DNA of 64,000 nt, taken from contig NC_084895.1 of the NCBI RefSeq assembly GCF_958979055.1, forward strand, positions 1,660,001 to 1,724,000, in the 5' to 3' direction. Both the position numbers and the translations under genes were made by a program. The notes under the pieces are model-generated. The model was not told the origin of the DNA, made no database searches, and saw nothing but the letters and a program-made list of their open reading frames with translations. This DNA comes from Alnus glutinosa. Taxonomy: Eukaryota > Streptophyta > Magnoliopsida > Fagales > Betulaceae. Positions 34,275 to 46,677 of the stretch are shown piece by piece (position 1 is the first letter of the stretch; every line of letters starts with the position of its first letter).

Positions 34275-35412
34275 TATTCCAATAAGATTATCAGTAAGCC
34301 AATTGTTTAATTTAATTAATTGGATTTGCTTTTCTGAGTAGTGATATGTTGTGGGCAGAAATTGTTGGTCTCTTACAAAAAGGGATATGAAATCTATGGA
34401 ATCTTTTCTACTTGCTTCAACTGCGAGGTAAATTTGCTTCTACTGGAACTGATGTTCTCTTTGAATATCATGCTAGACATTTGATTTTATTTGGAAAAAA
34501 TATAAAATAGCCCCTTTAAGCGATAAGTATGCTAAAGTGATACTACCAAGGTGTGTAAAAAATGCCACATTTTTTTTATATAAAAAATTAATAAAAAAGA
34601 AAACAAGAAAAAAAAACCCAATGGGGTGGATTAATACAACATTTTTTTAAAAAAAAATGCAAAATCAGTCCATGTAGTTAGCCTAAATTACAAATCGTTC
34701 TCAATGGTATAAAAAATAATTTAGAGGTCCCCGGGATAGGCCAAAATAATAATTTAGTTAATACAGTCAATTTTTTGTCAAAACACTTAACGAATTCTGT
34801 TAGTGTGCCACATTAGCATCAATAGAATGATGACACTAACAGCGTGTCTCGCCATGAATTGTTTATATTCCCTGTCAAAAGGTTGTAAATTGTCTACCTA
34901 TATATGAAAATGATGACCTCTGCTCATTAACATTTCACATTTCACATTTTGAGTATAATCTCATACTAATATGACAAAAAATTGGGCTAGGCTCGTTTAC
35001 TTCCAACTCCTTGATATTTGGGAGATTAGAAAAAAATTCAAAAGTTGAAACTTGTGATCAGGAAATTGTATAATCTATTTATCTCCATGTCCTGTTGTCT
35101 ATGTATGTTTTGGAGACTAAATAAGAAAGCGATGCATTTTTCCAGAGTTTGACTTTGGTGGATGTGCATTATGTAAGTTCTATAATCATTATTCTTTACA
35201 CCATTAGTTTCTATACCATAGATGCTTCATTATGTACTTATGGCCTTAACTTTTTGTAATACATCTAAGACCAACCAAATGGTTGCTATACCTGATGATT
35301 GTATACCATCTCAGCAGTCTGTAATTTGAAACTTAAGGGCATTTCAGTGATTATTTCTTGTCATATGTTTTGTGATTGACTAGTTTCTTGTAATATAACT
35401 GGGGCCATATTT
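34275..35412 (+). repeat. Direct duplication block A, copy 2
   Basis: Counterpart of 28865-30150. Similarity ends at TAACTGGGGCCATATTTGCTT (35394 onward), which is where copy 1 joins the LRR pseudogene. Confidence 0.85.
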
Positions 35413-37540
35413 GCTTGCGGCTATGTGTCAAGAATTTTATTCTTTTGACTTTTCATATATTGTGTTCCTTGGTATCCATTTTTTTTTTGTCTTTTTAACT
35501 TTAAATTTATATCTTCAACTTGACAGATTTTTAATCGTTGTTGATCTTGATGCTTGCTTAGGCCATAATTTCAACATAAATTTTGGTCCACACGCAATCA
35601 TTTTCTGTTACAAGTAGTTTATATTCAATTAATTCACGTGTATTGTTCCCTCAATGTGCAAAGGATTATCACATTAGCTGTTTGAAGAATCACCATAGAA
35701 GACCTTACAGTGAGTATTTTTTTCCTGTTATATTTTGCAGTTCTATTGCCACAAGAATTACTTTTTTGTTTATTTGAACTGAAAATGTTAACTAGATTTA
35801 TCCACCACGAATTGCCATAATAGAAGTTGTTTTGTTGCATGGATTACAACAAAATTCATTCTACTTTGTAAAATTTTGTAGTTTGTGGAGATCAAAAGTT
35901 TCCAGACTTGCTCCTGAATGTTGATAAAAGATGGAGGGTTCTTAAACATACGCATATTCTCACATAGTAGCAAGAGATACGAATTGTCGTGGACAGGTAA
36001 TTTCATCTATTGATGGGATGCTTCCTTTTTCTTTTTCTTTTGGATTTTGGCACCTATTCTAAATTGATGGACGTTTTAGGATTCCTTTCAATCCTTGTTG
36101 ACTTGCATTGAGAATCATGTGCTTCCAGCGACTGATGAAGCTGAGCCACTATGGACAAAATTTAGTTTTATTGGACCAAGATGAGTTACACGTTCTTTCC
36201 ACATTCTGTTTTCAGCTTAATAAGTACAAGAAACATTACCATATGGTGATCTTCCGAGGAGTAACAGTGTGGAAGTCAATACCTGAATGTTGAATTATTG
36301 GTGCTCAGTGGCCGGGAGTATCACGAAAATTTTGTGAAAATGGAAAAGTGATGCAGCCCAACTTAGAAATGCCCTCATGGAGGATCTTGAGTGAAGGAGG
36401 AAAGGATTCAAGAATGGAAATTTTCGATTCTATAGGAGATAAATCATGCGTAACCTCTGCTCAAGCAAGAATGTGACTAATCATAGGACAGAAACCCCGT
36501 GCAACCCTCGTGCGACATTGGCTGGAGTGAAGTTACGACAATTTTTAATAAAGACTAATTTTGTAATTTTACTTTCAGCGTTGAACCCAGGGTTCTATTT
36601 AAGCACAATAAGATCGGCTTGACCGTCTAGTTGTTATTGTTGTTGAGTTTTATGAATAAGAATGTTGAAGAGAGAGTTTTTCTTTTGTTTCCTATATTCC
36701 TATTCTAGGCTTTATAAAAAAGAGTTGTTTGATGTAGTGTTCACGGATTCAGCTTCTCTCGCTCCATAAAAGAAGCAACTAATAGCACCTCAACTTACAA
36801 GTTGATATATTGTTTTTGTAGCATAGATATGATAGAGTAGAGATTTTAGTAATTGGAAAATGTAGAACAGTAGTGCTGCTGTTTGAATGTTGTTCATTTG
36901 TTTGTACCTTCGACTTGAGTGTTGTTCATTTGTATTGATAACTATTAATTTAATTCTAGCACATCCTTACATAATTATCATAATGAATCTAACTCCATTT
37001 CAATACCCAATTTGCAAATCTCCTCCTCGTCTTTCCCAATATAATTGAAAATGAATCAAGGTTAACATCATTAAAAGAGAGATCAGATTGAAAAAAATAC
37101 TATAACCTTGTTCTTCAAGCAACTCATCCCATTATAATCGATATAAATCAAATTAATATCATTATAAGGGAGATTAGGTGGGCTCATTCTGTTGTGCCTT
37201 TTGGTTTTGATGATTGCAAATTTCTGTTGTGTGGCCCCTGTTTGGTATCTTATGATTCCTGTTCTTTCTTTTTTTTTTTTGCCCGTTGGGTGATTAAAAA
37301 ATTCCTCTGCCAAGCCAAAATGTTGTGTAATGGGCAATCTACCGTCTAGATTTATTTATTTTTTTTCTTTCTCATAAATTTCCAGATGGTCATTTTATCA
37401 TCAGTTGTTTGTTATGAACCTATGAATGAGCTTGATGGATGGTTTCTTCAGCAGAGATAGGATAGCTAAAGCCATCTCTCCTAATTACTATTTCAGATAT
37501 GCCGCTTCTAGCTCTTTTGCTTTACATATCAAAACAGAGT
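35413..37540. other. Intergenic, no confident gene
   Basis: About 2.1 kb with only short frames (for example 36108-36293, 61 codons) and no domain that I recognise. The last 80 bases (37465-37540) match 63598-63680 near the window end, so this is duplicated cluster DNA into which the gypsy piece is joined. Confidence 0.4.
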
Positions 37541-37809
37541 GTTTTCCATGCATCTCAGCTCAAACCTAAACTAGGTTCCAATTTATTTGTTTTACCAATT
37601 TTGCCACCTGTGAATTTAGTAGGCATCATTCAGCCTAAATCAATGGAGGTTTTAACTCGTCGATCTCGGCCAAAGAACAATTGTTCCATCACGGAATTGC
37701 TGGTGCAATGGCTGGTCAATCCAAAGATGATGCAACTTGGGAGGAGTACCACTCTCTAACACAAGCCTACCCCCACCTTGTGGGCAAGGTGCTCTAAAGA
37801 GGGGAGAAT
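37541..37809 (+). pseudogene. Ty3/gypsy integrase C-terminus and chromodomain remnant
   Basis: The frame reads F-H-A-S-Q-L-K, then L-P-P-V, then I-I-Q-P-K-S, L-T-R-R-S-R, and L-L-V-Q-W-L-V-N-P-K. This is the usual tail of a chromovirus integrase followed by a chromodomain. One base is missing after N-P-K: the next frame gives D-D-A-T-W-E-E-Y and Y-P-H-L, the expected continuation, so the piece is frameshifted. It ends at a polypurine tract (AAAGAGGGGAGAA, 37796-37808). Nothing upstream of the integrase tail remains. Confidence 0.8.
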
Positions 37810-38167
37810 TGTAAGGAGCTCTTCTAAGAGGGTTGATATGTGGCAACATAAGGAGAGAAGATTGTTACGTGGCATCATAAGGGTTGATTGTTATGTGTCC
37901 TAGTTGTAACTGAAGTCGTTATGTTCGTTATAGTCGTTATGTTTGGTAGTTGTAACTGAATGTATTACTGATTCAGTTGATAGGCGTAGGCGTAGAAAAT
38001 TGCATAAATGAGAGGAAGAGAAAGAGAGAGTTATCGAATTGTTCTAATTGAACATTGGAGGGTGTGGCTCTTTGAATTGCCTCTTGTTAATAGAATTTCA
38101 TTCCATTTCTTCTTTTTCAATTCTTGTTTTCTTCTTAAATTTCTAAGAGGACACGTATTCTTTTACA
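37810..38167 (+). mobile_element. Probable gypsy 3' LTR
   Basis: Starts TGTAAGGAGCTC right after the polypurine tract and may end at TTTTACA (38167). A GA-rich leader near 38008-38025 is consistent. There is no second LTR, so the 3' limit is a guess. Confidence 0.55.
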
Positions 38168-38561
38168 GGGAAGGATTGATAGAGAGGTTCAGTTGTTGTA
38201 TCAGTTGATCAATGTGCATATGCCAAAAACATACAATCAACGCAAATCCCATAACCAAAAAAGCAACAGGGAGAAAAATCCACCAAATATTAACCATAAT
38301 AACAAACAATAATTGGAACCAACAAATTATGAGACAGGATATATGTACGGTACAAGTTATTGTGATTATTTGACTTTCATTACTAAGATAATGAGATCTG
38401 GGTCAACACAGTCTTGATATTTATCAAGATCAATTATTCTTACATTTACAAATATACATAGTACTTGGAGTTTGCAATAAGAACATCTAAAATCAATAGG
38501 ATCCATAATTAATCTGACTTATAATTGAGAGAAACACACATTGAGATTAGCTTACAATTTC
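38168..38561. other. 3' flank of the DUF247 gene
   Basis: Non-coding AT-rich sequence downstream of the minus-strand gene. Nothing else seen. Confidence 0.4.
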
Positions 38562-39911
38562 TTAACTGATATTAGAGGGGCGTTTATAGTAAGAAAGGAC
38601 AGAATAAAGGGTTTGTGAAAAAGTGAAAACTAGAATCAAGAATGCAGCCATGAGCGATATGATCGCCCATGGGTTGCCAAAATAGTCGCGCTTCAACGTT
38701 GCTCGCCATCTATTGTGACGGCGCCTACAATATGCATTCACTTCACGGTAGAGGTCTGAGTAAAGGAAAGCACCAACTGAAGCATCACTATAAAGCCTCT
38801 TGAAGATACTTGCTACGTCCTCAGTGCCCAAATAGAGGTTTAGAATTCCTTTGTCTTTTAGAAAATCTGCATCTTGGTCATTGTTAATAAGGTCAGCAAC
38901 GAGCTTAGCATAAGAGGTCATTTCAAAGTCTTTGCCTGGATCACATTGTTCAAATGCAATGAAATTTCTGCATGTAGATCTTGCATCCTCCCAAACATCT
39001 AACGGTGGGATTGTCATCACTCCATCTTTGAAAGTTACATCAAGAAGGCTGTTATTTCTGTCTCCAGCTTTGAATTTAACTCCTGCTTGCACAAGTTCTA
39101 TCACAGATGGAATCTGCTCCATTGACGTGATGAAGTATCTTTGCAAAGTTTTAGGGGCCGGTTTTACTGTGGATCGTCCAATTACGGAGTTTCGTAGGCA
39201 ATCAAGTATTTGATCGTGTTTGAGGTTATCACTAAGGGGCCATATAAATCCATAAGACGAAAGGACAAGATTAGGTAGGGATGTCTCTTCAGCATGTGAT
39301 TTGGTTAGGTAGAACAAGCAATCAAGCACGCGCCAAGGAAGCTGATTCTCAAGTAGCCTCAAGTCATCTGCTATTCTCAAACGCATACATGACATATGGA
39401 ACACCGGATCTTCAATGTCTGGTTGCACCTCCCCCGAACCTTTGCGTAAAAATTCAAGGATAAAACAACCATCAACCACAAGCATCTCTATGAAATCTTC
39501 TTCAGGAACAAGAATTTCTTCCGCGTAACATGCACGACACTCTTGCTCAATCCTTCCAATAGCTTCTACAAAGCACTTCAAAGTAGTTCTCGTAGTTGGT
39601 GCTCGATCAAGGAGGCAATGCAAATACCATAACTTAATTTTTTCCATTGCTTGCAGCTTCTCCTTCCCTTGGTGAAATGGGCCAATTGAAACTAACTCTG
39701 GCTCGAAAGCCATTTTGCTATGCCTGCGTAGTCTATCCGGGACTCTAAATATGGAACATTTAGATGGTATTGGAGATTTTTGGCAAAGCTTTCCTTGAAT
39801 CGAAGATGTCACTTTTGTTACAATATCTCTAATAGTGATGGATGTTTGATTGCTACTACTCGTTTTTGCCATGATTTGTTCTTTCGTATTCTTTCTTCTT
39901 GCCAATGCCAA
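38562..39911 (-). CDS. DUF247 family membrane-anchored protein
   Basis: An intact single-exon frame of 449 codons. Plant DUF247 hallmarks are visible: I-F-R-V-P (about residues 54-58), S-I-G-P-F-H (about 75-80), M-E-K-I-K (about 89-93), M-L-V-V-D-G-C-F-I-L-E-F-L (about 143-155), L-L-E-N-Q-L-P-W (about 186-193), and C-R-N-F-I-A-F-E-Q (about 317-325). A hydrophobic helix at about 415-437 (I-I-S-L-M-A-A-F-L-I-L-V-F) precedes a short C-terminal tail, as usual for the family. A second in-frame ATG at 39872 (M-A-K-T-S-S-S) could be the true start. The molecular function is unknown for most members; in grasses DUF247 genes map to the S and Z self-incompatibility loci. No breaks were seen. Confidence 0.92.
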   Translation of the reverse strand: MALARRKNTKEQIMAKTSSSNQTSITIRDIVTKVTSSIQGKLCQKSPIPSKCSIFRVPDRLRRHSKMAFEPELVSIGPFHQGKEKLQAMEKIKLWYLHCLLDRAPTTRTTLKCFVEAIGRIEQECRACYAEEILVPEEDFIEMLVVDGCFILEFLRKGSGEVQPDIEDPVFHMSCMRLRIADDLRLLENQLPWRVLDCLFYLTKSHAEETSLPNLVLSSYGFIWPLSDNLKHDQILDCLRNSVIGRSTVKPAPKTLQRYFITSMEQIPSVIELVQAGVKFKAGDRNNSLLDVTFKDGVMTIPPLDVWEDARSTCRNFIAFEQCDPGKDFEMTSYAKLVADLINNDQDADFLKDKGILNLYLGTEDVASIFKRLYSDASVGAFLYSDLYREVNAYCRRRHNRWRATLKRDYFGNPWAIISLMAAFLILVFTFSQTLYSVLSYYKRPSNIS

Positions 39912-40840
39912 ACAATATCTTTGAGATCCTGCTTTAATAGCAAGTAAAAAGAAGAAAAAAGAAAAAAAGGTATGAAAGAAATTTATTTATAATTTTCCAA
40001 ATTTTTTGATGGAACATAAAAATGAAAAATAATTTTTGTGTTTTAATGAATATTTTGTCTTATGAATGGTTTGTTAATGTACCGAAGTAAAGAAAAAGGA
40101 AACAAATGACAGAAAAAAAAAATAATAATAATAAAATTAAACAAACACATGCATATAGCTTGCCTTGGGCCTTGTTGAATAATATATTTAATTTTAATAA
40201 CATTTATTTGAGTCTCTTATTATTCTTGTAAGTTACTAAGTGACTTGAAGATGCTGTCTTTTGGTTTTTTAAGAGTTATTTTACATATGAGTTACATGGA
40301 GAATTATATGAGATATAAATAAATGAAGTTAATGTGAAGAAGTTAAAATAGTCATTTATATCCTATAAATACTCATGTAAGCAAGTTATTTTCAATCAAG
40401 TTGAATAAAAGAATACAAAGTCCTCTATCAATTTATTGTCTCTCTTCCTTTTCATTCTCTCTTAGTATGTGTAGTTTCCAATTTTCAATAGGCTTTTGAT
40501 CTAATTTTAAAGGAACCAAAGATTTTGGTTAAGAGGCCTTTATATAGAAGAAAGAGATTTGGTTCCACTTTGAAAGGGTTGTTGAGGAATAAAGGATGGA
40601 TTAAGACCGCTTACATAACCTTCTTGGTGCAAGGAAAGTGATCGAATAGCAGCTTCATAAAGGGTCCCACAATTGATTGAGCACTCTCTCTTAGTATCAT
40701 TCATATTGATACGTACGCTCTTTATAGTATTAGCAATAGTTACCCTATATTGGTATTCTTTCTTATATTTAATTAGGAAAAATTTCATAAAAAACATAAA
40801 AAAAAAAAAAAACCTCCCACAACGAATGCCCTATATTTAG
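39912..40840. other. Upstream region of the DUF247 gene, no other gene
   Basis: AT-rich. An 85-codon minus-strand frame (40540-40797) has no recognised domain. The DUF247 promoter must lie here but no element was convincing. Confidence 0.4.
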
Positions 40841-40841
40841 A

Positions 40842-41026
40842 TGAGTAATGTTAGAAATCCTTCTAGTGTTCTTCTGATGTCCATCTAAAATGTCATAATT
40901 GTAATTAAAAAATTACATCATCTATGTCTTTTTGAATGACATGGATGCAATTTTTTAATTTTTTTTATTACATTTATATCATTCTAAATAGATATCAGAA
41001 GAACATTAAAAGAAACTCTAGCATTC
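40842..41026. mobile_element. MITE-like palindromic element
   Basis: GAGTAATGTTAGAAATCC and TGTTCTTCTGATGTC on the left pair with GATATCAGAAGAACATTAAA and ACTCTAGCATTCC on the right. Flanks TATTTAGAT and TATTTAAAC agree at seven of nine positions, suggesting a decayed 9-bp duplication. Its GAGTAATG end recurs at 61936. Confidence 0.55.
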
Positions 41027-42937
41027 CTTTATTTAAACGAGGGGTTGAGGGGATTTGGAATGAATAATAATTTCCTATATATATATATATATATGTCTAC
41101 TATTCATTCCCTATATATTATTTTAATATAAAAAAATATTTAATTGATATTGGAAAGAGAGAAAAAGTATGAAAGAGAGAAAAAGAATAAAATAAGAATA
41201 AAAAATAATATTTAATTAATCTAGGAAAATGTAGGAAAATCTATTGTGAGGTGTTTTTATAGGGAAACAAAAAATAATTTTGTTATCTAAATATAAGGAA
41301 AATGGTTGAAAATCTACCGCTAGTGCTCTTGAGGGCGTAAAAAGCACGAGAGAAAGTTGGTTGGAAAAAATTGTTTGAAGCATGCTCTATCTGTTATCGG
41401 TGGTGGAGCTAGGATTTTGGTTAAGATGCCGGGTTAATAAATTTTTCATTTTTTTTATAATTGAAAAAAAAAATCGAAAGTTCATAAAAAAATTAATTAA
41501 AAATATTAAAAAAATATAACTAATACAATAGCAATAAAATTTAATTACCACTTAAAACATATAAATATAACTTACAATATATTCAATTGTACTCGATGAG
41601 TCTTCATATCTAACCTTAAAATCGTTGCATGATGTATTCATCGCTAATAGTCTTCAATATTTATTCAAATGTCTGTTTTCTTTTTCTTTTAAAGGTCTCT
41701 ACTCTTTGTATAAAGTTGGCTATTCCTTTAAAAATAAATAAATAAAAGCCTCTTTCAATTTCATTAAAGTGAGCGTTGTTGCTGAATATTTATTTATATA
41801 AAAACAAAAACGAAAATAAATAAATAAATAAATAAAAGAGAAGAAGAAGAAGAAATGGTGAGTCGGCCACGTAAGGCAAAGTTGGCTAGCTTGTTGCTAA
41901 TAATATTTACCATTTTTCTCGTCATGTAAAAAAATTCGCATAATTTGAAAATCTTTCACGTAATTTAAAAATCTCAAATCTTAAATTAAAATTGTAGTGT
42001 ATCCTAATCTTCCTAAAAAGCTATCCCTAACACCACGTGAAACCATGTTATGGCTATGTGCTGGGCAACTAAAAATTCTTTCACATAATATGAACGCAGT
42101 TTTGCATCATAAAATATATATATATATAGAAAAGCCTTTAAATTCATCAATTCAATAAAATAGCAACGATCTGAGTTAAAAATCAAAAGGAAAAATTCAT
42201 TGAGAAAATTTACCCCTCTAGATGGTGGGTCGTGGGTGGTGGCGTTCGGACCGTTCAGTACGGTGGTGCTGGGCTGTTGGTGGTATAGATGGCGGGCGTC
42301 GCTCTCATCTACCGGCGGTGGTGTCGCTGGTGGGCGGCGGCTGCTGCTGTCGGGTGGACGGCAGGCGGAGGTTATGGAGGGAGGTAGTAGCTCCTTGGTG
42401 AGGGGGAAAATTTTTGTGGTGAAATGAAAGAAAGAGTGGGTTTGCACTTCTGCAGGTCTGCAACTTGGAGAGAATGGCGTCCAGAATTTTTTTTCTTTTG
42501 AATTTTCGCCAAATAAGGCCCAAATTCTCTTTCCAAAATTCTGTAGCATTTCCCAGTGTGCACTTTTTCTTCTTTTTTTTCAAACCTAACAAATATAACT
42601 TCCTACCTACAGCACATGAACATGGACCCATCTCTCTCTGGAATGGCCGGACTTGATCGTTAAGTGCACGTTTTATTTATATTGAAAAGTCTATTAACTA
42701 ATGTTACACGCCTTATACTTCGATATCTTCCTTTCCAACCTTAATTATCAACAACAATTCCTTTTCCAACGTTGCTTTATTGTTTGATGTTTTTTATTTT
42801 TAATCTTTTGAATGAAGGAAAGGGATTACAGGGGAATTTTTTGATGCCTTGAGTTATTGTAATTATGTTTCAATACGCTCCTTGCAAACCCAACAATTGA
42901 TTACCAACGTTGAGGTTTGTACTTGGTCCATTACCAA
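41027..42937. other. Intergenic, mostly AT-rich, with a GC-rich patch
   Basis: (TA)n at about 41073-41093 and AT-rich runs to 42000. At 42220-42400 a GC-rich stretch gives overlapping frames on both strands (for example 42013-42549 minus) that look like low-complexity translation. No domain recognised. Confidence 0.4.
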
Positions 42938-43510
42938 CGTTTTTTTTTTTTTTTTTTTTAACGAAAATTCCAATATCATATAAATCAATACTTAGAAAAA
43001 CCAATTGATCCCATAAAAAAGATTTAGAGACAGTGTTGTTCCCTAGTTACAATAGATAAAATACTCAACGGAAAGTCTTTTAACCAAATCTACTCAACCT
43101 TATTACGGGTGGCTTCTTTTGCTAAAGTGTACTCCGCCATATTACATTCTCTAGGTGTAAAAGAGAATTTCACCAATCTGAAGCTTTGCATCTCATCATG
43201 GATAGTTTCAATGAATTAGCCGATTTTAGATAAAAAAAAAAGGGGGGGGGAGGGGGAGGGGGGCGAATTAATTTCCTTTACTAGTGTATTGGCATCCCCT
43301 TCAAACAAAACATCAAAAAAACCAACCTCTTTGCAAAATTGCACCGCATATAACACACTCATTACCTCCGCCAAACTAGAATCTGCCACCATCTCCATCG
43401 TAATACATTTTGCTCCCAAAATCAAACCATAGCAGTTTCTGACCACTATGCCCAAAGCAACCCATCCTTTTGTGACATTAACCGACGCATCTCAATTGCA
43501 TTTACAAATA
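42938..43510 (-). mobile_element. 3' end of a LINE with RNase H fragment
   Basis: On the minus strand the sequence reads an RNase H-like domain (G-I-V-V-R-N-C-Y-G, A-E-V-M-S-V-L-Y-A, F-E-G-D-A-N) then, after a G/C-run (43243-43264) and a stop, P-R-E-C-N-M-A-E-Y-T-L-A. It ends in a poly-A run (T-run at 42938-42959 on the plus strand). The domain order and tail match the LINE at 10340. Stops and the homopolymer disrupt the frame. Confidence 0.75.
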
Positions 43511-43874
43511 CCTTCCGGAGGAGGGTCAAATAAATCTTGATAAAAGCCGTAGGACAAGAAATTGAGAAGAGAACAAAATCATAATCAATTGCTATATGTT
43601 TTATTAGAGAATGAAAGACCAGATTCGAAGTTGAGTACGTAGCTCTAATATTAATACACGACTGGAGGAGCCTCATGATTGTTGAGATTCATGTATAAAT
43701 CTAAAATAGAATAAAACTGAAATAATATATAGTAGAAGCAAGAAAGAGAAAAGAGACAGAATTTACGCCGTTCGATTTATGACTTACGTTCAGAAAGTAA
43801 AACTCAAATGGTTACATTGTGCTCAATAACTTAATTGTTTACAAGATTTTGAATGTATTTGAAGACTTTGAATC

Positions 43875-44300
43875 TCAATCTTTCACAATGTATAGCCTTC
43901 CTTTTTTAAGTATCAATCCCTGCTGTAAAGTATATCCTTCAGGAAATCCCTGACTTTGTTGGAGTTGAATCAGAATAGATTTGGTAACTGGGTCAGCCAA
44001 GTAACTATCTTTCAGTTCTTCTACCCAAGTTGGTATTGGAAAAGAAATTAGGGATAAGGTGAGGTGAGTGTCCTCGGTAGACTCTTCAAACTTTCTTGAC
44101 AGAGCATCTACTACCCTATTTTCTTTCCCTTTTTTGCATTCTATAACAAAGTCATACTCCAATAGTTTCAAAACCCATCTTTGCAGTAAAACTATCCCTG
44201 CCTTCTGTTCTAGCAAGAATTTCACTGACTGGTGGTCTCTTCTTAACCTTGAAAGACTGGCCCAATAAGTCAAGTCTCCATCTTTGTACTATTGTGACTA
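43875..44300 (-). pseudogene. Ty3/gypsy RNase H fragment
   Basis: An open stretch of 132 codons carries D-H-Q-S-V-K-F-L-L-E-Q-K, then Q-R-W-V-L-K-L-L-E-Y-D-F and K-G-K-E-N-R-V-V-D-A-L-S-R. These are the end of the gypsy RNase H and the linker before the integrase zinc finger. Reverse transcriptase and integrase are missing on the two sides. It is a fragment, not a gene, and in opposite orientation to the gypsy piece at 37541. Confidence 0.85.
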
Positions 44301-44529
44301 AAGAAAACAATTCTTTTTCGTAGGTAGATAGGAACAGAGCCCTTCCTTCCTTTCAATACCTGACTAGAGAAGGCAAACAATTAATCAAGTAGTTCAAGAA
44401 TTTAACACTTTTACCTGTGAAATCACCCAAAAAATGAAAAACCAAAACAGATTAGTTCTTGGCACAAACCATAAACTAAGACGCTTTCCTTTTAGAAAAG
44501 GCAGATGGTACGTTCCTTGAGTTTGAAGT

Positions 44530-44628
44530 AAAAAAGCATTAATAATTCAAAGTAATTTGGTGGAAGCTAAAACGCTCTTCTCTTTTAGATAGACATCCAT
44601 GATACATTATAAAATAAAATGAAAAAAG

Positions 44629-44669
<41 letters not shown>

Positions 44670-45500
44670 GCTCCTTAGACACCCATTCTTTTATAAAATA
44701 GAGTCCATATGGTATGAATTCCACACCATATAAAAAAGTGGATGTGTGAAGAATGTTTTTTTAACACTCCCCTAATAAAATATGGATGGCTTTGATGGGA
44801 TACAACAAACAAGACTTACATAATAATTTGATGTTGTGCACTAGGAGTGATTCTACCATTTCCAACACAAGTGGCAGACGAACGGAATCCACAACTGACA
44901 AACCAATGGCCAACGTTAGAAATTAGAATTGCATGTGACATTAAATACTTGGTTTCCACTTGCACATTTATTTACTCATCTTGTCGATTAGATAATCTGT
45001 CCTGTCCATGTGTATGGATCCGGCTAATCTCGATTAGATAAACTTAAATATTCATTTACTCATTTTTTTTAAAGTTCACACGAATAGAAAAAAGTCGAGT
45101 TTGGGAGCTAGAATTCAAATAACACCAATTCAATTCCAAAACTCACAAACTAATCACGACCGTTAGAATTGCATATATATACAACGTACGTTACAATGTT
45201 AATTGGTTTCGGCTTGCACAGTTATTTACTATTTTTTTCTTTTTCTTCTTTTTGAGTTAACTGATTAAATTGAAGCAATTAGATAACCTATCTATGTACG
45301 TCTAAATATATTATAAGCAAGAAGATTGTGATATTAGGTGAGAAATTACGTTATTAAGGATCATATTATAATCAAGAAGATGCTTGTGTTAGGTGAGAGT
45401 CATCATATTAATTAATATTAATGAGTTGTCGGTCTCCACTAAACCTACGTCTCATTACTATATCAAATTAATTTATGTTTCCTTTACTATCAATATAATT
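44530..45500 (+). repeat. Duplicated block B, copy 1
   Basis: Shares GGAAGCTAAAACGCTCTTCT, the ATAGACATCCATGA stretch, the CGGAATCC-CAACTG stretch, TGTGTATGGATCCGGCTAAT (about 45009) and AGATGCTTGTGTTAGGTGAG (about 45376) with 59985-61190 and 62495-63190. Non-coding. A long A-run sits at 44630-44666. Confidence 0.65.
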
Positions 45501-46030
45501 AAGCCCAGTTTTTTGTTATAAAAGCAATGAAAAATTGCACTATTTATCTTTTTGATTAGTCTAAATTACAAATTACTCATTCTAGTATTAAAATTAATTC
45601 AAACTTGACCCTAATTTGATGATAAACAGACTGCAGATACAACTTAGAGAATACTTTAGCCCCAAACAATTCATCAAGTAGTTGATCTATGACCGGAAAA
45701 ATGATAGTTTGAGATTGTATTAACTTAAAGAAAAATTCGTGGTTGATGTGGATTATGGCTGAGCTTGGTCCTTTGGCTATATGTCAAACATATGGTGAGA
45801 GTCCTAGCTGTATTTTGTTGTTGAGGTGCAAATATGTTGTACCATGTGAGTATTTATTTAAGAAAGTAGATTTTACCATGATTTGAGGTAAAAGTAATGC
45901 CTTTTCTTTTCCGTTATTATTCCCAGCTTTGGGTAATAGTGGCAGAAAATTTCATCTGTCAGGATTATAGCTCCTGCCATAGCCCTCTGCTTCAGTTTAT
46001 AAAGCAAAAGAAATGCATGTGAGGACATGC
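45501..46030. other. Spacer before the CACTA element
   Basis: No gene or domain recognised. Confidence 0.35.
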
Positions 46031-46059
46031 ATGCACTACAAGAATTTACTTTATTAGCG

Positions 46060-46545
46060 TCCAAATTTTTAGCGGCGACACAAAAGTCGCCGCTAATAGT
46101 TGATTATTAGCGGCGACATGTATAAGTCGCCGCTAATAGTTTATTATTAGCGGCGACATTCTTGTCGCCGCTAATAGTAGACGGTAATAATAAAAAAAAT
46201 TAATATTAGCGTCCACTTAAAAGTCGACGCTAATATGTCGCTACTAATAAGTTGGCGGGATTTTTTTTTACTTGCGCGGGCTAGTACGGGAAAATATTAG
46301 CGGCGACATTGGTCGCCGCTAATAATTAAGACTTTAGCGGCGACCTCTAACAGTCGCCGCTATTAATAAACTATTAGCGGCGACCTCTAATAGTCGCCGC
46401 TAATAATAAACTATTAGCAGCGACATTTTGTCGCCGCTAATAGTTAAAAAAAAAAAAAAAAAAAATAGTAAAAATATTATTCAATTTTGTGGAAAGATAT
46501 TAACGGCGACTTTTATTAATCGCCACTAATAATCTACTATTACCC
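46060..46545. repeat. CACTA left subterminal array
   Basis: About nine hairpin units of the form ATTAGCGGCGAC, 3-8 bases, GTCGCCGCTAAT, for example near 46105-46138, 46145-46177 and 46296-46322. Variants with GCGTCC or GCAGCGAC occur. An A-run interrupts at 46444-46465. Confidence 0.9.
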
Positions 46546-46677
46546 AATCGTTGACGGAGAAAAAAAATTTAATAAATGCGAATTAAATGGCTTAAAAAAA
46601 TGCGAGTTAAAAGGGTTTGAATATGAATCATCCAACCACAGGGACCTCTGAATTTACTTTAATACCACATAGAGCGG

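Noticed and set aside
36108..36293. Small gene of 61 codons
   Set aside because: No domain, no codon or splice evidence, and surrounding sequence is unremarkable.
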